This document shows positions 33,502-44,751 of a DNA stretch of 64,000 bases, in pieces. Both the position numbers and the translations under genes were made by a program. This DNA is from Paracamarosporium sp. OC-R06-R3 (Eukaryota > Ascomycota > Dothideomycetes > Pleosporales > Didymosphaeriaceae): contig JACVRA010000121.1 of NCBI GenBank assembly GCA_019828545.1, positions 188,547 through 252,546 on the forward strand, written 5' to 3'. Position 1 is the stretch's first letter, and each line of letters begins with the position of its first letter. The notes below the pieces were generated by a model that was not told the origin of the DNA, ran no database searches, and saw nothing but the letters and a program-made list of their open reading frames with translations.

Positions 33502-35376
33502 ATGGACGAACACCAGCTGCGTCAGCTTGAACGCCAGCACAAGCTGCGTGTAAAGACTGGCTGCGAGACTTGCAGGTAGGCATCCTCTCACGTCTCTCAT
33601 CCAACCGAGTGGTGACATGTTTCCAGAGCTCGTCGTGTCAAGTGCGACGAAACCAAGCCAGAATGCCTGCGCTGCACCAAAACCGGTCGCAAGTGCGAGG
33701 GCTACAAACACGTTTACACAGCACGGCATGGTTCGCCTTCAGCTGCTGCTTCGTTCAGGAACTCGTCATTTCTAGTCGTTCCACAGAAGCCCACGTCACC
33801 CAGCATACCCAAACCTCCTACGCGAAGTCTTTCGCCCGATGCAATGGAGAACCGTTCCTTCCTCTACTTCCAAACTCACACGCTCCCGAAATGGACCGAG
33901 TTTTTTGACTCTGATCTTTGGAGTCAAAAGATCATGCAGCTTAGCCATGTTGAGCCAGCTATAAAGCATGGCATTCTCGCGTTGAGCACTATGCACGAAC
34001 GTTTCGAAAACACAACACCAATCTTTACCAGTAAATCAAATGACTTCGCTTTCGTGCAGTATATGCAAGCGGTGAAGCATTCCAACGAGCTACTCAGGGC
34101 GCACAGCCAGGGCAGAGTCGACGTTGAGAAGGTGCTTATAGCATGCATAATCTTTACATGCTACGAGAATCTGGCGGGCAACTACAGGGCCGCAAACATG
34201 CATTTGCGAAATGGTTTACTTATACTCAATCAGCATAAGCGCGGCGTTTCCCCAGAAGTCCAAACTGCTTCGCAAGAGTCTATCGGTAACGTGCTTTACC
34301 GGTTCGATCTGCAGGCGATGACCTTCTCCGACAATACCTCGCCTTACGACTATGGTTTCGATAATCCCCCAGATTGTCCGCAAATACCGGAAATGTACAC
34401 AAGGAATTCGGATGCAAGAAATGATCTCGTAGGGTTAATGAGATGCATGATGTGGGTATCTGGCATTGCCAATATTAACCCTGGTGCAGCAGACAATCCC
34501 ATCTGGCTCCGACTATACACGCAAGTAGTCACCTTGTTCGATCCGTGGGAGCGGGCGTTCGACTTATATCAAAAAAACATGCCTCCACACGAACTGGGTG
34601 ACCCGAAGGTCTACGCTGGCAACACCCTACTAAAAATGTCTTTCATAATGACGCGCTTAATCATGGCTGCAGGTACTGGATTAAGGACAGAGAAGGCTTG
34701 GGACATGTTCAAAGATCAATTTAAGACCATTGTGGATTTGGCAGAAACGTTACCTATTCTCACAGCAAGTGTGCCACCACTCTCACCTCAAGCCTCGACA
34801 CCTCCATCGCGTACACAAACACCACAACCGCAATCATCGAAACACCGTTCAATCGCTCCAAACCCTGCTATACCCTCTGTACCTTCACCCCCAGGTCCTT
34901 CAAGCATGACCTTTTTCTCCGATACCTCGCCAAAAACGCTGCCTTTGGCAAGCCCATCCGAGTTTCCTCTACCTTCGCCATCGAAGCGGAAACCTCCGTC
35001 ATTCTCACCGTCGTTCGAGCTCTCGCCCATTGTACCACTATTCGTAACGGCCTGCCGTTGCCGCGATCCCGTTCTTCGCCGCCGCGCCGTAGCGATTTTA
35101 ATGAACTGCCGACGGCGCGAAGGGGTTTGGGACTCGTTCGGAGCCGCCATGGTTGCACTACAGTGCATCAAGTTAGAGGAAGGAATGGACCCCAATGTCG
35201 AATTGGGGGCCGACAATTGGCTCCCGCTTACGACCAAATGCAAAGATAGTAGCAATGTTGAAGAGAGGAAGCGAGTGCAAGACGTCTTCGTTAGTGTCAA
35301 CATGGCTGACCGCCAAATCGGGGTCAACTATCTGATGCGTAACGGAGATGCATTCGATCGGTATGTCAAGTTCTGA
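33502..35376 (+). CDS. Zn(II)2Cys6 fungal transcription factor
   Basis: Two exons (33502-33575, 33627-35376) encode 607 aa. The 51-nt intron (GTAGGC donor, TTCCAG acceptor) interrupts the zinc cluster after its second cysteine, a frequent position in this family. The cluster is Cys21-x2-Cys24-x6-Cys31-x6-Cys38-x2-Cys41-x6-Cys48, with basic residues between the second and third cysteines. A Ser/Pro-rich linker is followed by a helical domain of the 'fungal-specific transcription factor 2' type (about 115-600), broken by a long Pro/Ser insert. The protein binds DNA in the nucleus; targets cannot be deduced. The neighbouring esterase gene on the same strand is not proven to be a target. An 11-bp inverted repeat starts 11 nt after the stop codon. 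Confidence 0.9.
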
Positions 35377-36078
35377 CGCATCCAGGCCGTTTCAACCGTT
35401 CGCCCGTGCGGTTGAAACGCCAAAATGCTGGGCTTGTTGGGATTGCATAGCGCATGGGGTTACTGTTCTTTATGTTACTTCAGCGCATCACACTGTACAG
35501 CATTTCTATTGGTATACCAAATGTGTTTCTCGTTCTGCACATAGTCCAACCCCGACCCTAGTCACTCCATTCCCTTTTAGCGGCATATGGACTTCAAGTA
35601 TCCGATGGCCCGGGCCAAGCTCCCGTCTTGCACCTGGATATCATCACGTGCATACGCGGTCGGTGCCCCTCATGACACCGCCTCGGGGCAGCATTACCCC
35701 GGCATTGAGACGGCGATTGCCCCGCCGTTATAGTGAAACTGGAAAAGAAAACCGACGTTTCGTTTCATGTAAAGAAGCGCATTGCAACGTTCGACTGGTG
35801 TTGCATAGCCGGATATATTAACCTTGTTTACGTGTATAGAGGATGGCAAGTGGCAGCATACGAAAAGGCTTGACTGCAATTTAGACGGAAGTTCTTTGTC
35901 CAAGAGAGACCTGACGCGGCCGGAGGCCACGAATACAATAGAGAATAAGAACGAGGTAGTACGGCTTTTCTCTGTCCAGAGAACGCGATAGTTTCAACAT
36001 AGGTAGGCCTATGTTTTCACTCAATCCTGTCCATTAAATTCAATTGCCTTCCCCTTGCTCCAGACGAAGACACAAAGG
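35377..36078. other. Intergenic region, regulator / acetylesterase
   Basis: 702 bp containing the regulator's 3' flank, with an inverted repeat at 35388-35419, and the esterase promoter. No gene is seen. Confidence 0.5.
35388..35419. repeat. 11-bp inverted repeat with 10-nt loop
   Basis: Arms 35388-35398 and 35409-35419 are exact reverse complements around a 10-nt spacer. The repeat starts 11 nt after the stop codon of the C6 regulator. In the mRNA it could fold into a stable hairpin. Confidence 0.85.
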
Positions 36079-36905
36079 ATGCGATCGATTTGCACTTTTC
36101 TCGGCCTCTTCGCTCTCGCGACCGGCGCCCCAAATGGAAAACGCGCCCAGACCGTTTACCTGGCCGGCGACTCTACTATGGCTAAGGCTAGTAGTAACAT
36201 CCAGGGTAAATCATCATTTCGTCTTTCGAATAAAAAGCTCATCCGCTAGGTTGGGGTGTCTACATCCCATACTCGCTCAGCTTGCCCGTTGTCAACAAGG
36301 CGATCGGTGGCCGTAGCGCACGCTCCTATACTGTCGAAGGCCGCTTCGATGAGATCGTCACGCTCGTTCAACCTAACGACGTTGTAATCATTGAATTCGG
36401 GCACAACGACGGCGGTAGCCTTACCCCCACAGACAACGGCCGGACCGACTGCCCTGGTGCAGGCGACGAAAAGTGCACTTCCACCTACAATGGTCAAACG
36501 GTCACTGTACTCACATACCCTGCCTACCTTATCAATGCAGGGAAAGCGCTTGTCGCCAAAGGTGCTAAAGTGATCATCTCATCACCCACTCCCAACAACC
36601 CCTGGGAATCTGGAACGTTTTCGTACAGTCCGAGTAGGTTCACGACGTACAGTAAGGATGCTGCGGCCAAGATTGGGTCGAGCGCTATGTTTGTGGATCA
36701 TGGGCAGTATACGGCGAATATCTTCAAGAGTATGGGCAAGGCGAAAGTGGATGCGTTGTATCCGAATGACCATACGCACACGAGCCCGGCTGGAGCGGAT
36801 GTGGTGAGCAAGGCGTTTGTTAAAGCATTGCTCTGTGGTGGAGGCGGGTTTTTGAACGGATTCATCAAGAATAGTACGAGTGGAGTTGAGGGAAGCTGCG
36901 TCTGA
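36079..36905 (+). CDS. Rhamnogalacturonan acetylesterase, CE12 / SGNH hydrolase
   Basis: Two exons (36079-36205, 36250-36905) encode 260 aa. The intron is 44 nt. An N-terminal signal peptide (Met-Arg-Ser-Ile-Cys, then a Leu/Ala core) is followed by Lys-Arg at 21-22, a likely Kex2 site. SGNH blocks are all present: Gly-Asp-Ser-Thr with the nucleophile Ser32; the Gly of Ile-Gly-Gly-Arg-Ser (62-63); Gly-His-Asn-Asp (93-96); and Asp216-x-x-His219. Such enzymes are secreted and remove acetyl groups from rhamnogalacturonan I, helping pectin breakdown. That suits a plant-associated or saprotrophic fungus. Length and motif order match CE12. Confidence 0.94.
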
Positions 36906-37703
36906 AAGGGTCAGAGTTGCAAGCGAGATCTATTCAAAGATGGAATACCCCCACAGTTTGAGCTTGTATATTGAATACATCTATTACGAGATCATGCCTC
37001 TGCTGTAAAGAGAAGTCGGTAACTTCATCCCCTGACATTCAGCTAAACATGGCACATCGGAGCCACATCCGCCGTTCCATTAAGCTTGACCCATGATGCA
37101 TACCACAAGCTTCTTACAGCAGGGTACAGTGACATTCACAAACGGCCTTGCATATGAGGCGACCCCAACACACACGTTTCGCGTACAAGGAAGCGAATCC
37201 TGCGAGTCGCACCCGACAACGCGGGCTGATAACGGACGGACCCGCTTAGCCAAAGCAGTCTTTAGGATGTAGGGGCTGAAACATGGCTTGAAGTGCGGCA
37301 GGAGATGATGTTGCCGTTAGCTAATGCTGTAAGGGTGAAAACATCGTCGATTACAAGCCGCGTGGCGGAGTTCCTAGCATGGGTCGCCTGAAGCGTTATA
37401 GAGCAATTTCGTATTATCGGGCAACTCAGGGGAATAACTTGAGCGATTCCGCGAGAGTTCAAGTGTCTAGACGCTGTGTAGCTACATGTGCTCTCGTGAG
37501 TGGAGCTAGCGGTGTGAGATTTAGGGAAGATATGCTTCCTATGATACACGCCTTTTAGAATATTCATTCTTTCCAGTCGTTGGTTAAGGCTATGGCATGT
37601 TATTACAATGAGGCTAGGTAGCCCGGCCGATATGCACATGCGGAAAACATTATCCTCTAGAATTGTGGTGTATGTGATTTTATTGCGGATTACATTCACC
37701 TAC
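36906..37703. other. Convergent intergenic region
   Basis: About 800 bp between the esterase and the DUF3445 gene, which converge. A 145-codon open frame on the minus strand at 37262-37699 has no protein-like features and lies in the 3' flank. I see no gene. Confidence 0.5.
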
Positions 37704-38960
37704 TCACTCATCGATTTCTCCTCTCAAGAACGCAGCAACTTTCTTGCCCCACAACACTTGCCTCTTATACACCGTAATCTCAGGCACGTTTCCCTTCCCC
37801 AATCCCTCAATCGCCTCTGCCAGATCCTCTCCGCTGCCCTCATCCCTCAGCTCCTGAATTGGATAAGTGTATGTTTTGAACGCAAATACGAGCGCTTTCG
37901 TCTCCGGCAGCCGATGCAACGTCTGCCTCTCGCACCGCAGCACGGTTGAGCTCAGGTCCACCTCCTCTTTTACGCCAGCAGCGAGTTCATCCTCTGACAT
38001 GTGATTTCCAGCTAAAGCATGTAGACGAGGATGCGTTGTGATCGTCCAGTTGTGTCGTTTGACGATTCGGCCCACAGGCAGGCTGGCGAAGAACCGATCC
38101 ATGGATTTTTGAAGCTTAGCCGCGTATCCTGGGAGCGGTATGTGGATGTCAGCAAGAGAGAGGCCGAGCTTGGAGCGCGTGTTGAAGCCAGATGGGAAGC
38201 ATGTTATGAAGCCCTCTAATCTATACTTTACACCGTCTTCTCCTGGAGCTTCGCTAGCGGGGATGGGTAGCAGGAAGAGGAAATCGCAATCGACGTTTGA
38301 ACCGAGGAGGGAAAGGGCTTGCTCTGTATCTGTGAGGGTACGTGGAAGAGTGAGGCCTGTGGCTCTGTTGTATAGACCTGCATGTGTAAGGGTGTATACG
38401 GTAGGGAAGCGTTGAGGTAGGTATGTTGATGTCATCCAGGTGTAGAACTCTAGCACCGAAGGTTTAACCGCCGGACGGTGCGCCAGGACGTCATGTTTCT
38501 TCTCACGGATTAAATCTGCGCGAAGCTGAATGCGCGACTCGTAGGTGTTATCCATGGCTATCAAATCTGACATGGTAGTATTTTCGATCGCTGACAATGT
38601 TCAGCAAGGCTCGTATGAGTGAGGAATATACATACCCATGGTAAGGTGATACTTTGGCTTGAAAGTTCGCAACCGGATGGGCTCCTCTTTAGCCAGGTCA
38701 AGGCTGTGAAGGGGCTCGATGGTGTGGTATGCATTCTCAGAATACTCTGACTGGGACTTTCCAGAAGAAGTGAGAGGCTGCTGCGAAGACTGTAAGACAC
38801 ATTAGTTCGAGTCGATGCTGGCCAAACAGATGTTTCGATCGTTCTTCAAGCCTACCTTTGCTACAACTCTTCTCATGGTCCGCTGTATCACGAAGACTAC
38901 GATGCCGAGGAGCAATAGCGCCCACGAGGAAGTACTTTGGATCATCTCTAGCTGTGCCAT
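37704..38960 (-). CDS. Membrane-anchored DUF3445 protein
   Basis: Three exons (38960-38856, 38789-38636, 38590-37704) encode 381 aa. Donors are GTAGGC and GTATGT, acceptors ACAG and TCAG, and frames join at Met-Ala-Ile-Glu-Asn. Exon 1 encodes one hydrophobic segment (Trp-Ala-Leu-Leu-Leu-Leu-Gly-Ile-Val-Val-Phe-Val-Ile) followed by basic residues, a signal-anchor. The rest matches DUF3445 (PF11927): a Phe-Lys-Pro-Lys-Tyr-His-Leu-Thr-Met-Gly entry motif, an Asp-Asn-Thr-Tyr block, a Phe-Pro-Thr-Val-Tyr strand, and a C-terminal Glu-Thr-Lys-Ala-Leu-Val-Phe-x-Phe-Lys-Thr-Tyr stretch. Related bacterial proteins include heme-dependent oxidative N-demethylase subunits. Heme or demethylase activity here is inference only. 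Confidence 0.88.
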
Positions 38961-39406
38961 GATGTCTGTCAAGACTGCGATATGCCTAGGGGTCTCGAAG
39001 CTGTTAAAAAGGCTATGCAGCGCCTTTGTTAAAGCGTACCTGAGTCACTGAGGTGGCGTCTAACGCGTGTATAGCGTGAATTCATAGAGGTAGGTGTCGT
39101 TGATAGAGCAAGACTAGACGGCGAATGCTTTCCTGTTACGGCCAAGCGCCACCGATTTGCGGGGACGACATATGGGGTACAATGTAACAACAACTCGGAA
39201 ACGGCACCTGATGTGTGGAGGTTGGATGGTTGATACGAACGTGTATCACGATAATTACCATGGAATATTCCAACGATTAGGAGCTCTACTATTGTGGGAG
39301 ATATAGTAACAGATTACCCAAGTCTTAGCTAATCCCTAGAATTGCTTTGCGTGCTTTACAATGGATTTAATGGTAGTCATCCCATGCGGGAATGATGAGC
39401 GGTAGA
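38961..39406. other. DUF3445 upstream region
   Basis: 446 bp, A+T-rich, with the promoter of the DUF3445 gene and the 3' flank of the candidate gene at 39407-40191. Nothing else is seen. Confidence 0.45.
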
Positions 39407-40191
39407 TCAGTACGGCAACCCGTTGTTCCTCTTGTTCCTTTGCCGCTCCGATATCTGGGTCGCGCCAAGGAAATCAAAGAGTGTGCACAACTTCGCTTGG
39501 TGGGCTGTTCTAGGATTGATCGCATCTTGCGTCATTGTGCGAAACGAGCGAAGGTCGGTCGGTAGATTGTAAGCTCGTAGGACTCTGTCTACAGAGGATG
39601 CTGCACGTAAGTCAGCCTTCATCTTGCGAGTGGTTTCGGCCATCCGTACGATCCATAGCTCTCACTTCGTCGACAGTTTTAGGGATTCTAAATTCGGGAG
39701 GAAACTTCGCATCATGGCACATTTTGGGCTGCAGTTGGCAGTATCGCGCACCAGGTCGAATCTGGCTATTGACGAATTGTACCATGAGATTGGTTCTGAG
39801 AAGAAGTCAGTGCGGTTGATAGTCTTATAGAAACCCAATCTCACCTTCGTACTAGCTCATCGATGTACTGTTCAGGGTTGCTCATCATTGCTTCAGGTTC
39901 GAAACCAGGAGGAAGCGGACTTCGTTGATGTCGAGAGCCCAGCGCTCCTAACCCCACAGGTGAAGCCAATGCAGAGAAAAATTCCGGTGCATCCACTCCT
40001 ATTCTCGGATCGAATGGCGCACCCATCACGCGTGGATCTCGCGGGTCCATATCAACAAATGGTGATCCGGGAATCATGCGATGTAGTTGCTCGTCCATTG
40101 GTATAGGTACTGGAGGTCGAGGCAGACGGGATGTTTGTGGAGGGCGAGGGCGGTATGGTAGCCTGGATGGTTCGTGAAAGTTGATAGACAT
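39407..40191 (-). CDS. Unrecognised multi-exon candidate gene
   Basis: Exon 1 (40191-39845) encodes a Pro/Arg-rich 115-aa stretch (Pro-Pro-Gln-Thr-Ser-Arg-Leu-Pro-Arg-Pro-Pro) ending Tyr-Ile-Asp-Glu-Leu-Val-Arg. A 79-nt intron (GTGAGA...AATAG) leads in frame to exon 2 from 39765, which reads Gln-Ile-Arg-Pro-Gly-Ala-Arg-Tyr-Cys and onward. Exon 2 can either run to a stop at 39612 (166 aa) or splice at 39665 (GTGAGA). A 43- or 49-nt intron with an AAG acceptor would then lead into a coding-looking last exon ending at 39407 (about 220 aa). I recognise no family. Continuity of sensible protein sequence across the splice sites is the only evidence. Confidence 0.45.
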
Positions 40192-41063
40192 TTGCGCATG
40201 AAGTTGGGTATAAAGAAGGAGAGGTTGCTTCTACCAGAAGCGAGGCGGTAACAAAGTTTGATGTCAGGGTTGCAGAGACTGCAAAGTCTATGACAAAAAA
40301 GGAACCAAGTGCAGGATCTCGAGGATGCACTGGTATTTAGCCCACACGCACGCCATAACACTAACCAAGTGATTTTCATGTTCCTTCGCGTCTTATTCAA
40401 ATCCATGCTGCGTCGGTGTTACCGCTCAAGTCTGATGAGTGGCTGGCGAGTCGGGTTACAACACACAATGGTGAGATGTCCACGAAATGTAGCACCTGTT
40501 GAACGATGTACAACAATGGAGCAAACAATCGAAAAGAGCGATAAGCGCACAGCATGGGCGTAAGACGATTGTCATGTTTTCATGATATCTTTGAAATCTG
40601 CCGCTGTGTTAGTGATCTATGGGATACTGTCGTGCTTACGCCGCACATGTTAGTTGAGCTCTTGACAGAATTATGAGATGTGAAAGAATATAGTGTCAGT
40701 CTTGCAACAAGACCTGGAGTCAGGTCGAAGTGCGTATGAATCGATCACAATATATTTGCATCGAGCCTGTGCCTTGGGTGCATAATACTTCTGCGAGTAA
40801 TTTGGCTCTCAATGGCCCTACTGGAACCCTCGCTACGGAGATGATACTGTATGAGCTTAATACATGTGGATGGCGCCGTGACGCGCCCAGTACAACATGT
40901 GCCCGTCAACAAACAGCCCAGGGCATCTGCTGCCTGCCCTAACAAACAGGGTTGATTGGACGGCGCCAATGGCTCTCCGCTGTCGTCCCCATCAGCTTCA
41001 GTTCGCAAGTAACTCGCAGAGTGTTTCCAGCGCTGCGATCTCCAGCGGTGACTCGTAGGGCCA
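40192..41063. other. Intergenic region, no gene seen
   Basis: About 870 bp between two leftward genes. The left part should hold the promoter of the 39.4-40.2 kb candidate. Open frames are short and unconvincing. The long minus-strand frame at 40745-41293 is largely a shadow of the neighbouring membrane-protein exon. Confidence 0.45.
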
Positions 41064-41493
41064 CTAGTCCACAGTGGACGCAGTCTTGATAGTATGATGA
41101 TGTGTCTCGTCTTGTATATTTCGCCATCGTGTATCGGTAGAGTTGGGTTGGAAAGCACTACTGGTGGGATTTCCAGGCTCGCGACGTCGAGCGAGACTGA
41201 ACTTCCGGCGATGACCGCTGGGTCGCTCGGTAAGGCTAGGAGCGCGAGGACGAGCTTTCCCGCGTGCGCGGCCCCCGACGAAAGGAACTTCATATGTTAT
41301 CGAGCGGGCAATGTACAGGAGGAGGTCGTAGACAAGGAGAAACGCCCATGGTCCGATCATGACAAGGCCCAAGAGAAACTACGACCATGTTAGAAGGTTG
41401 CCGTGATGCAGGGAGGCGCAATCTCACAAACAATCGCTTGAGCCATGTCTCCACCGACGCATACTCGTCAGGGAGCAAGGAGAACAGGCCCAT
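41064..41493 (-). CDS. Small integral membrane protein, fungal, unknown function
   Basis: Two exons (41493-41428, 41378-41064) encode 126 aa. The 49-nt intron has a GTGAGA donor and CGTAG acceptor and joins Lys-Arg-Leu-Phe to Phe-Leu-Leu-Gly. An amphipathic start (Leu-Leu-Pro-Asp-Glu-Tyr) is followed by one strong hydrophobic segment (about 22-48, with a Gly-Pro-Trp) and a basic cytosolic tail. That tail contains Val-Gly-Gly-Arg-Ala-Arg-Gly-Lys-x-Arg-Pro-Arg-Ala-Pro-Ser-Leu-Thr-Glu-Arg-Pro-Ser-Gly, which looks strongly constrained. The start is the first ATG in this frame. No function is known to me. Confidence 0.82.
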
Positions 41494-42245
41494 GGCAGAC
41501 AGCACACAGTGGGTGGGTGATGGGGCAGTGGGTGCGAGACACAGTCACTGCGTCGAGTCGCAAAGGGCCGGCCACCAGGAGAATGGGCGAGGTGGGCTTC
41601 TGGTGTTGAGGAAATCCACGGAATGCGCGAGGAACATCCCTGCAGATGTTTGGTGGCGCATTGTGGCTAGTGTCCCGAGACTACCAAGATCCGTCTGTTG
41701 CACAGCCCTCTGTTACATGCTGGACTTCTATCTTGTCTATTGTGTCGGTCGATGGCGAAGGGTTGTCCGAGTGCGGCTGAAGCTCAAGCCGCGGATGAAT
41801 TGGCTCCCCGGAAGCTCAACGATTGCGCGTCATCCCACCATGGACCCCAATCACTGCCCCAATCACTGCCCCAGGCCCCAAGGCAGATCAGTGATCCAAT
41901 CGATGCCTGTATCGGGGGTACTAAGAGCGGCATGGAAACTCAGCCTTCCCCGCAAACGGAGCATTCGCCGTTGCATGTCTCCTGCTCAACCCAGCTGCAT
42001 CGTCAAGCCTCGATCAATTGGCCTGCTTCCCCGGTAGACCTGGCGCTGCTAGCTTCTCTGCCTTCACTCACGTGTAGCTGTGAAGTGGGAGCCTAGCTGG
42101 AGAAGAACCGGCGAATCAGCTTCTCCGCGAGGCCGCCTCGAACATCCCGGGCTGAGTCGGATCCTACTTTTTGTCTTTCCGTACCTCTCTAAAGCTGCAC
42201 ATCACCAGTGTTCGATTGCTCACTACGCCCGAGATCAGTTGAACC
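41494..42245. promoter_or_regulatory. Divergent upstream region, membrane protein / BTB-like gene
   Basis: About 750 bp between divergent genes, GC-rich. A 12-bp unit is repeated nearly two and a half times at 41845-41873. Open frames of over 200 codons cross it but read like random sequence. Confidence 0.45.
41845..41873. repeat. 12-bp tandem repeat
   Basis: Two full copies plus five bases of a CCCCAATCACTG unit, about 370 bp upstream of the BTB-like start codon. It includes CCAAT pentamers, so it might bind a CCAAT factor. That is speculative. Confidence 0.8.
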
Positions 42246-43386
42246 ATGGACGACCTCAACTTTCTCGAGCAAGCTGCTGCCGCCGACGCCTCAGCGACAT
42301 CGACTCTTATGGTGCTGTTGCCTGATGGCTCCGTTACCCAGTTTCACAGAATCAACAGGTTCACGCTTCTCGATCAATGCCCGCTGTTGTTCCACACCTT
42401 CGAGTTCCGTGAATGCTCAGACGTCCAACAGGCCAGTGTAGAGGCAAGCACATCTATCACATTGTTGTCTCAGCTGACCTCTGAATAAGGCTACGTCACG
42501 TTCCGCTGTCATATCGCTGCTCAGGTTTCTATACACTGGCAGTTACCTGGTCGACCAGTATGAGTGTTTGGATTCCCTTCTTCCGCACGTGGAAGCCCTC
42601 AAGCTCGCCGAGGATTTCGACGTCCCGGAACTCCAAGTCCAAGCTTATGTCAACTTCATCCGAGAGACTGAATTCTCCTGTTGCAAAGCTACCCCTCCAT
42701 CCGATCTATGTGACACAATCAAATTCATTTACCGCTATCTTGCTAGCCAAGAGTCGCAGGAACACCATTCTCTCCTTAACACGATACTGAATTACTGTGT
42801 CTCTGTTTTCACGTACCAATTGCTTGGTGATCAGGAAGATTTCCGCCAAACCGTCTTCGAAAACCCTGCCTTCCATCAGGACCTCTGTAAGACCAGTATG
42901 GATAGGAAATTCGAGGACGACGGAGCTCGGGAGATCATGCAATTACCTGTGTGTCGCCCAACACCTCACTCGCATTCTGCCCTACTCAAGCGTGCTATCG
43001 ACGATTTTCAGTACGAAATATGGCAGGAGGCCGAGGAAAATATATTGGAAGCCAACAATATCGAGAGCAGCTCCAGTCCTCCGAAGAAGCGGAAATCATC
43101 CCACGGGGGCTTCACACTTGTCCACAGACCCAGAAAACCTGACGGAATAGCAACTGTGTCAGGAAGCTCAAGCGAATCCGAGAGCTCAAGCGATGAATAT
43201 GAATTTACACTCGTTCAGCGTCCGAAACTTGAGGGCAAACCCAGGTCGACCTTGAGCTCTTACCCGACCCCCGACGAGACTCGTACGAGGCTTGTCGCAG
43301 ACTCTGTTCCATCAGTTGTTGTACAATTAGTGTCCGAGCAAGAGAACGCCGGCTCGTTCTCTGACGACGAATGGGCTCTTGTCTAG
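42246..43386 (+). CDS. BTB/POZ-like protein
   Basis: Modelled as two exons (42246-42466, 42525-43386), 360 aa. The join gives Ser-Ile-Thr-Leu-Leu followed by Phe-Leu-Tyr-Thr-Gly-Ser-Tyr-Leu, the typical second half of a fungal BTB fold. Helical pairs follow (Leu-x-Leu-Ala-Glu-Asp-Phe-Asp-Val-Pro-Glu-Leu), then a basic Pro-Pro-Lys-Lys-Arg-Lys patch that could be a nuclear localisation signal, and a Ser/Glu-rich tail. Two copies of a Phe-Thr-Leu-Val-x-Arg-Pro motif flank the acidic Ser-rich stretch. The donor needed (GTCTCA) is poor, and a GTTGTC three bases earlier also keeps the frame. Partner and role unknown. Confidence 0.7.
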
Positions 43387-44751
43387 CATAGAGCGTTACG
43401 TGCCGATTTATTGGATATTCCGGGTCTGTTTGATTGCTTTATTGGCCACGTACATATAACCATAAGGGTGACCTAAACATATTTTGTCTACGCAACGTCT
43501 ATGCTAGCGTATCGTATGATCCCCAAACTACTATCATGACATGGCACCTTAGCCTACACACTACAATAACAAAGTAAGGGTTTTCCATCTTCAGACTCAT
43601 GCTTTTCATCTTCCTGGTCGTAGGTGAAGAAGAATTATAAGGAAAGAAATTTGCACTAGCATATGGTTTGGCCTCGAAGTGACGTCTGGCCTTGAAGTCG
43701 GAGAAAACTTGGGTTCTTTAACGGAAACCAGTACCCCGCCGCTTGGCCTATGTTTCTTCATCTATACAATTGACCAACGGTCGTATTTTAGTGCTAGTAA
43801 ATAGACTATAGAAATCACTGCATTGGCACTGTGAACTCAAGAACACGTTCAGTACTGCTAGTTCATTGCATCGTGAAAGTGATCGCATTCTCTCGTTGCC
43901 AGTCAAACATAAAAAGAGAAGGCAGCAAAAGAAGAATGAGTTGTGACCTAGAACCATTTCACCTCTACCAAAGTACGAATCATTCCTAGTCAAGTAGGCA
44001 TCAAATTCTTTTTTTTTTTTCGCAAATGTAGAACAATGCGGATAGAATTCTGTTGCGTTGCATCTTCGAAAAGGCTATCGCCGCGCATATCTAGGGAATT
44101 TCGAGGTCAGCGTCACCAAACCCTCGACTTGAGACTTCTATGAGGTCTCAAAGCATGCAGACTGCACAGAGATGATTGAAGATAATGATGCATGATCTAC
44201 CGGAAGACGTCGTTGGCTCAAAATGCAAGGAACGGATTCTTGAATTTTAATGTTTGATCCTGCTGGCTCGTCAACATAATGGCTTACCTCCTGATTTGGA
44301 CATTGTGTGAAAACATGGTTTGTAATCTTTCTTTTTAACTGTTATTGCTGAATTTGACCACTAGATTCGTCATCCCCACATCGAACTGAATTGAATGAAC
44401 AGATTAAGTTGTAGAAGTTTATTTGGAATCTAACGGACCGACGGAGGTGTTTCCTGACGTAGACATGTCTCGCTAGTGGTAATTCGAAAGTTGAACGAGA
44501 TAGACTTGCTAGATCAGGTTATCGGCGATGAGTACTGGGGTCCCGGTCGTGGACACTTCTAATCAATATGTTATTCACATCGCAATGAATCGTGTAAAGT
44601 ATTTAATGCATTTGTGCACCCTTTGTTATCGCTTGCAAAAACCCACTCTCAAAACTCCATAACCAGGGATATCCTTTTCCTTCTCACGGACCACTAGAAA
44701 CGCCAGAAATGCGAGTTCCACCACACAGTGCGAACTACACCTCCCATCTCT
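43387..44751. other. A+T-rich convergent intergenic region
   Basis: About 1.37 kb between the BTB-like gene and TFB2, the A+T-richest long stretch I noticed. It has a 12-T run at 44009-44020 and few open frames. It should hold both 3' untranslated regions. No transposon ends or coding relics are apparent. Confidence 0.5.

Noticed and set aside
37262..37699. 145-codon minus-strand frame next to DUF3445
   Set aside because: Composition looks random, no recognisable motif, and it lies in the expected 3' flank of two converging genes.
40745..41293. 182-codon minus-strand frame
   Set aside because: Overlaps exon 2 of the small membrane protein in another frame; the spliced 126-aa model is far more protein-like.
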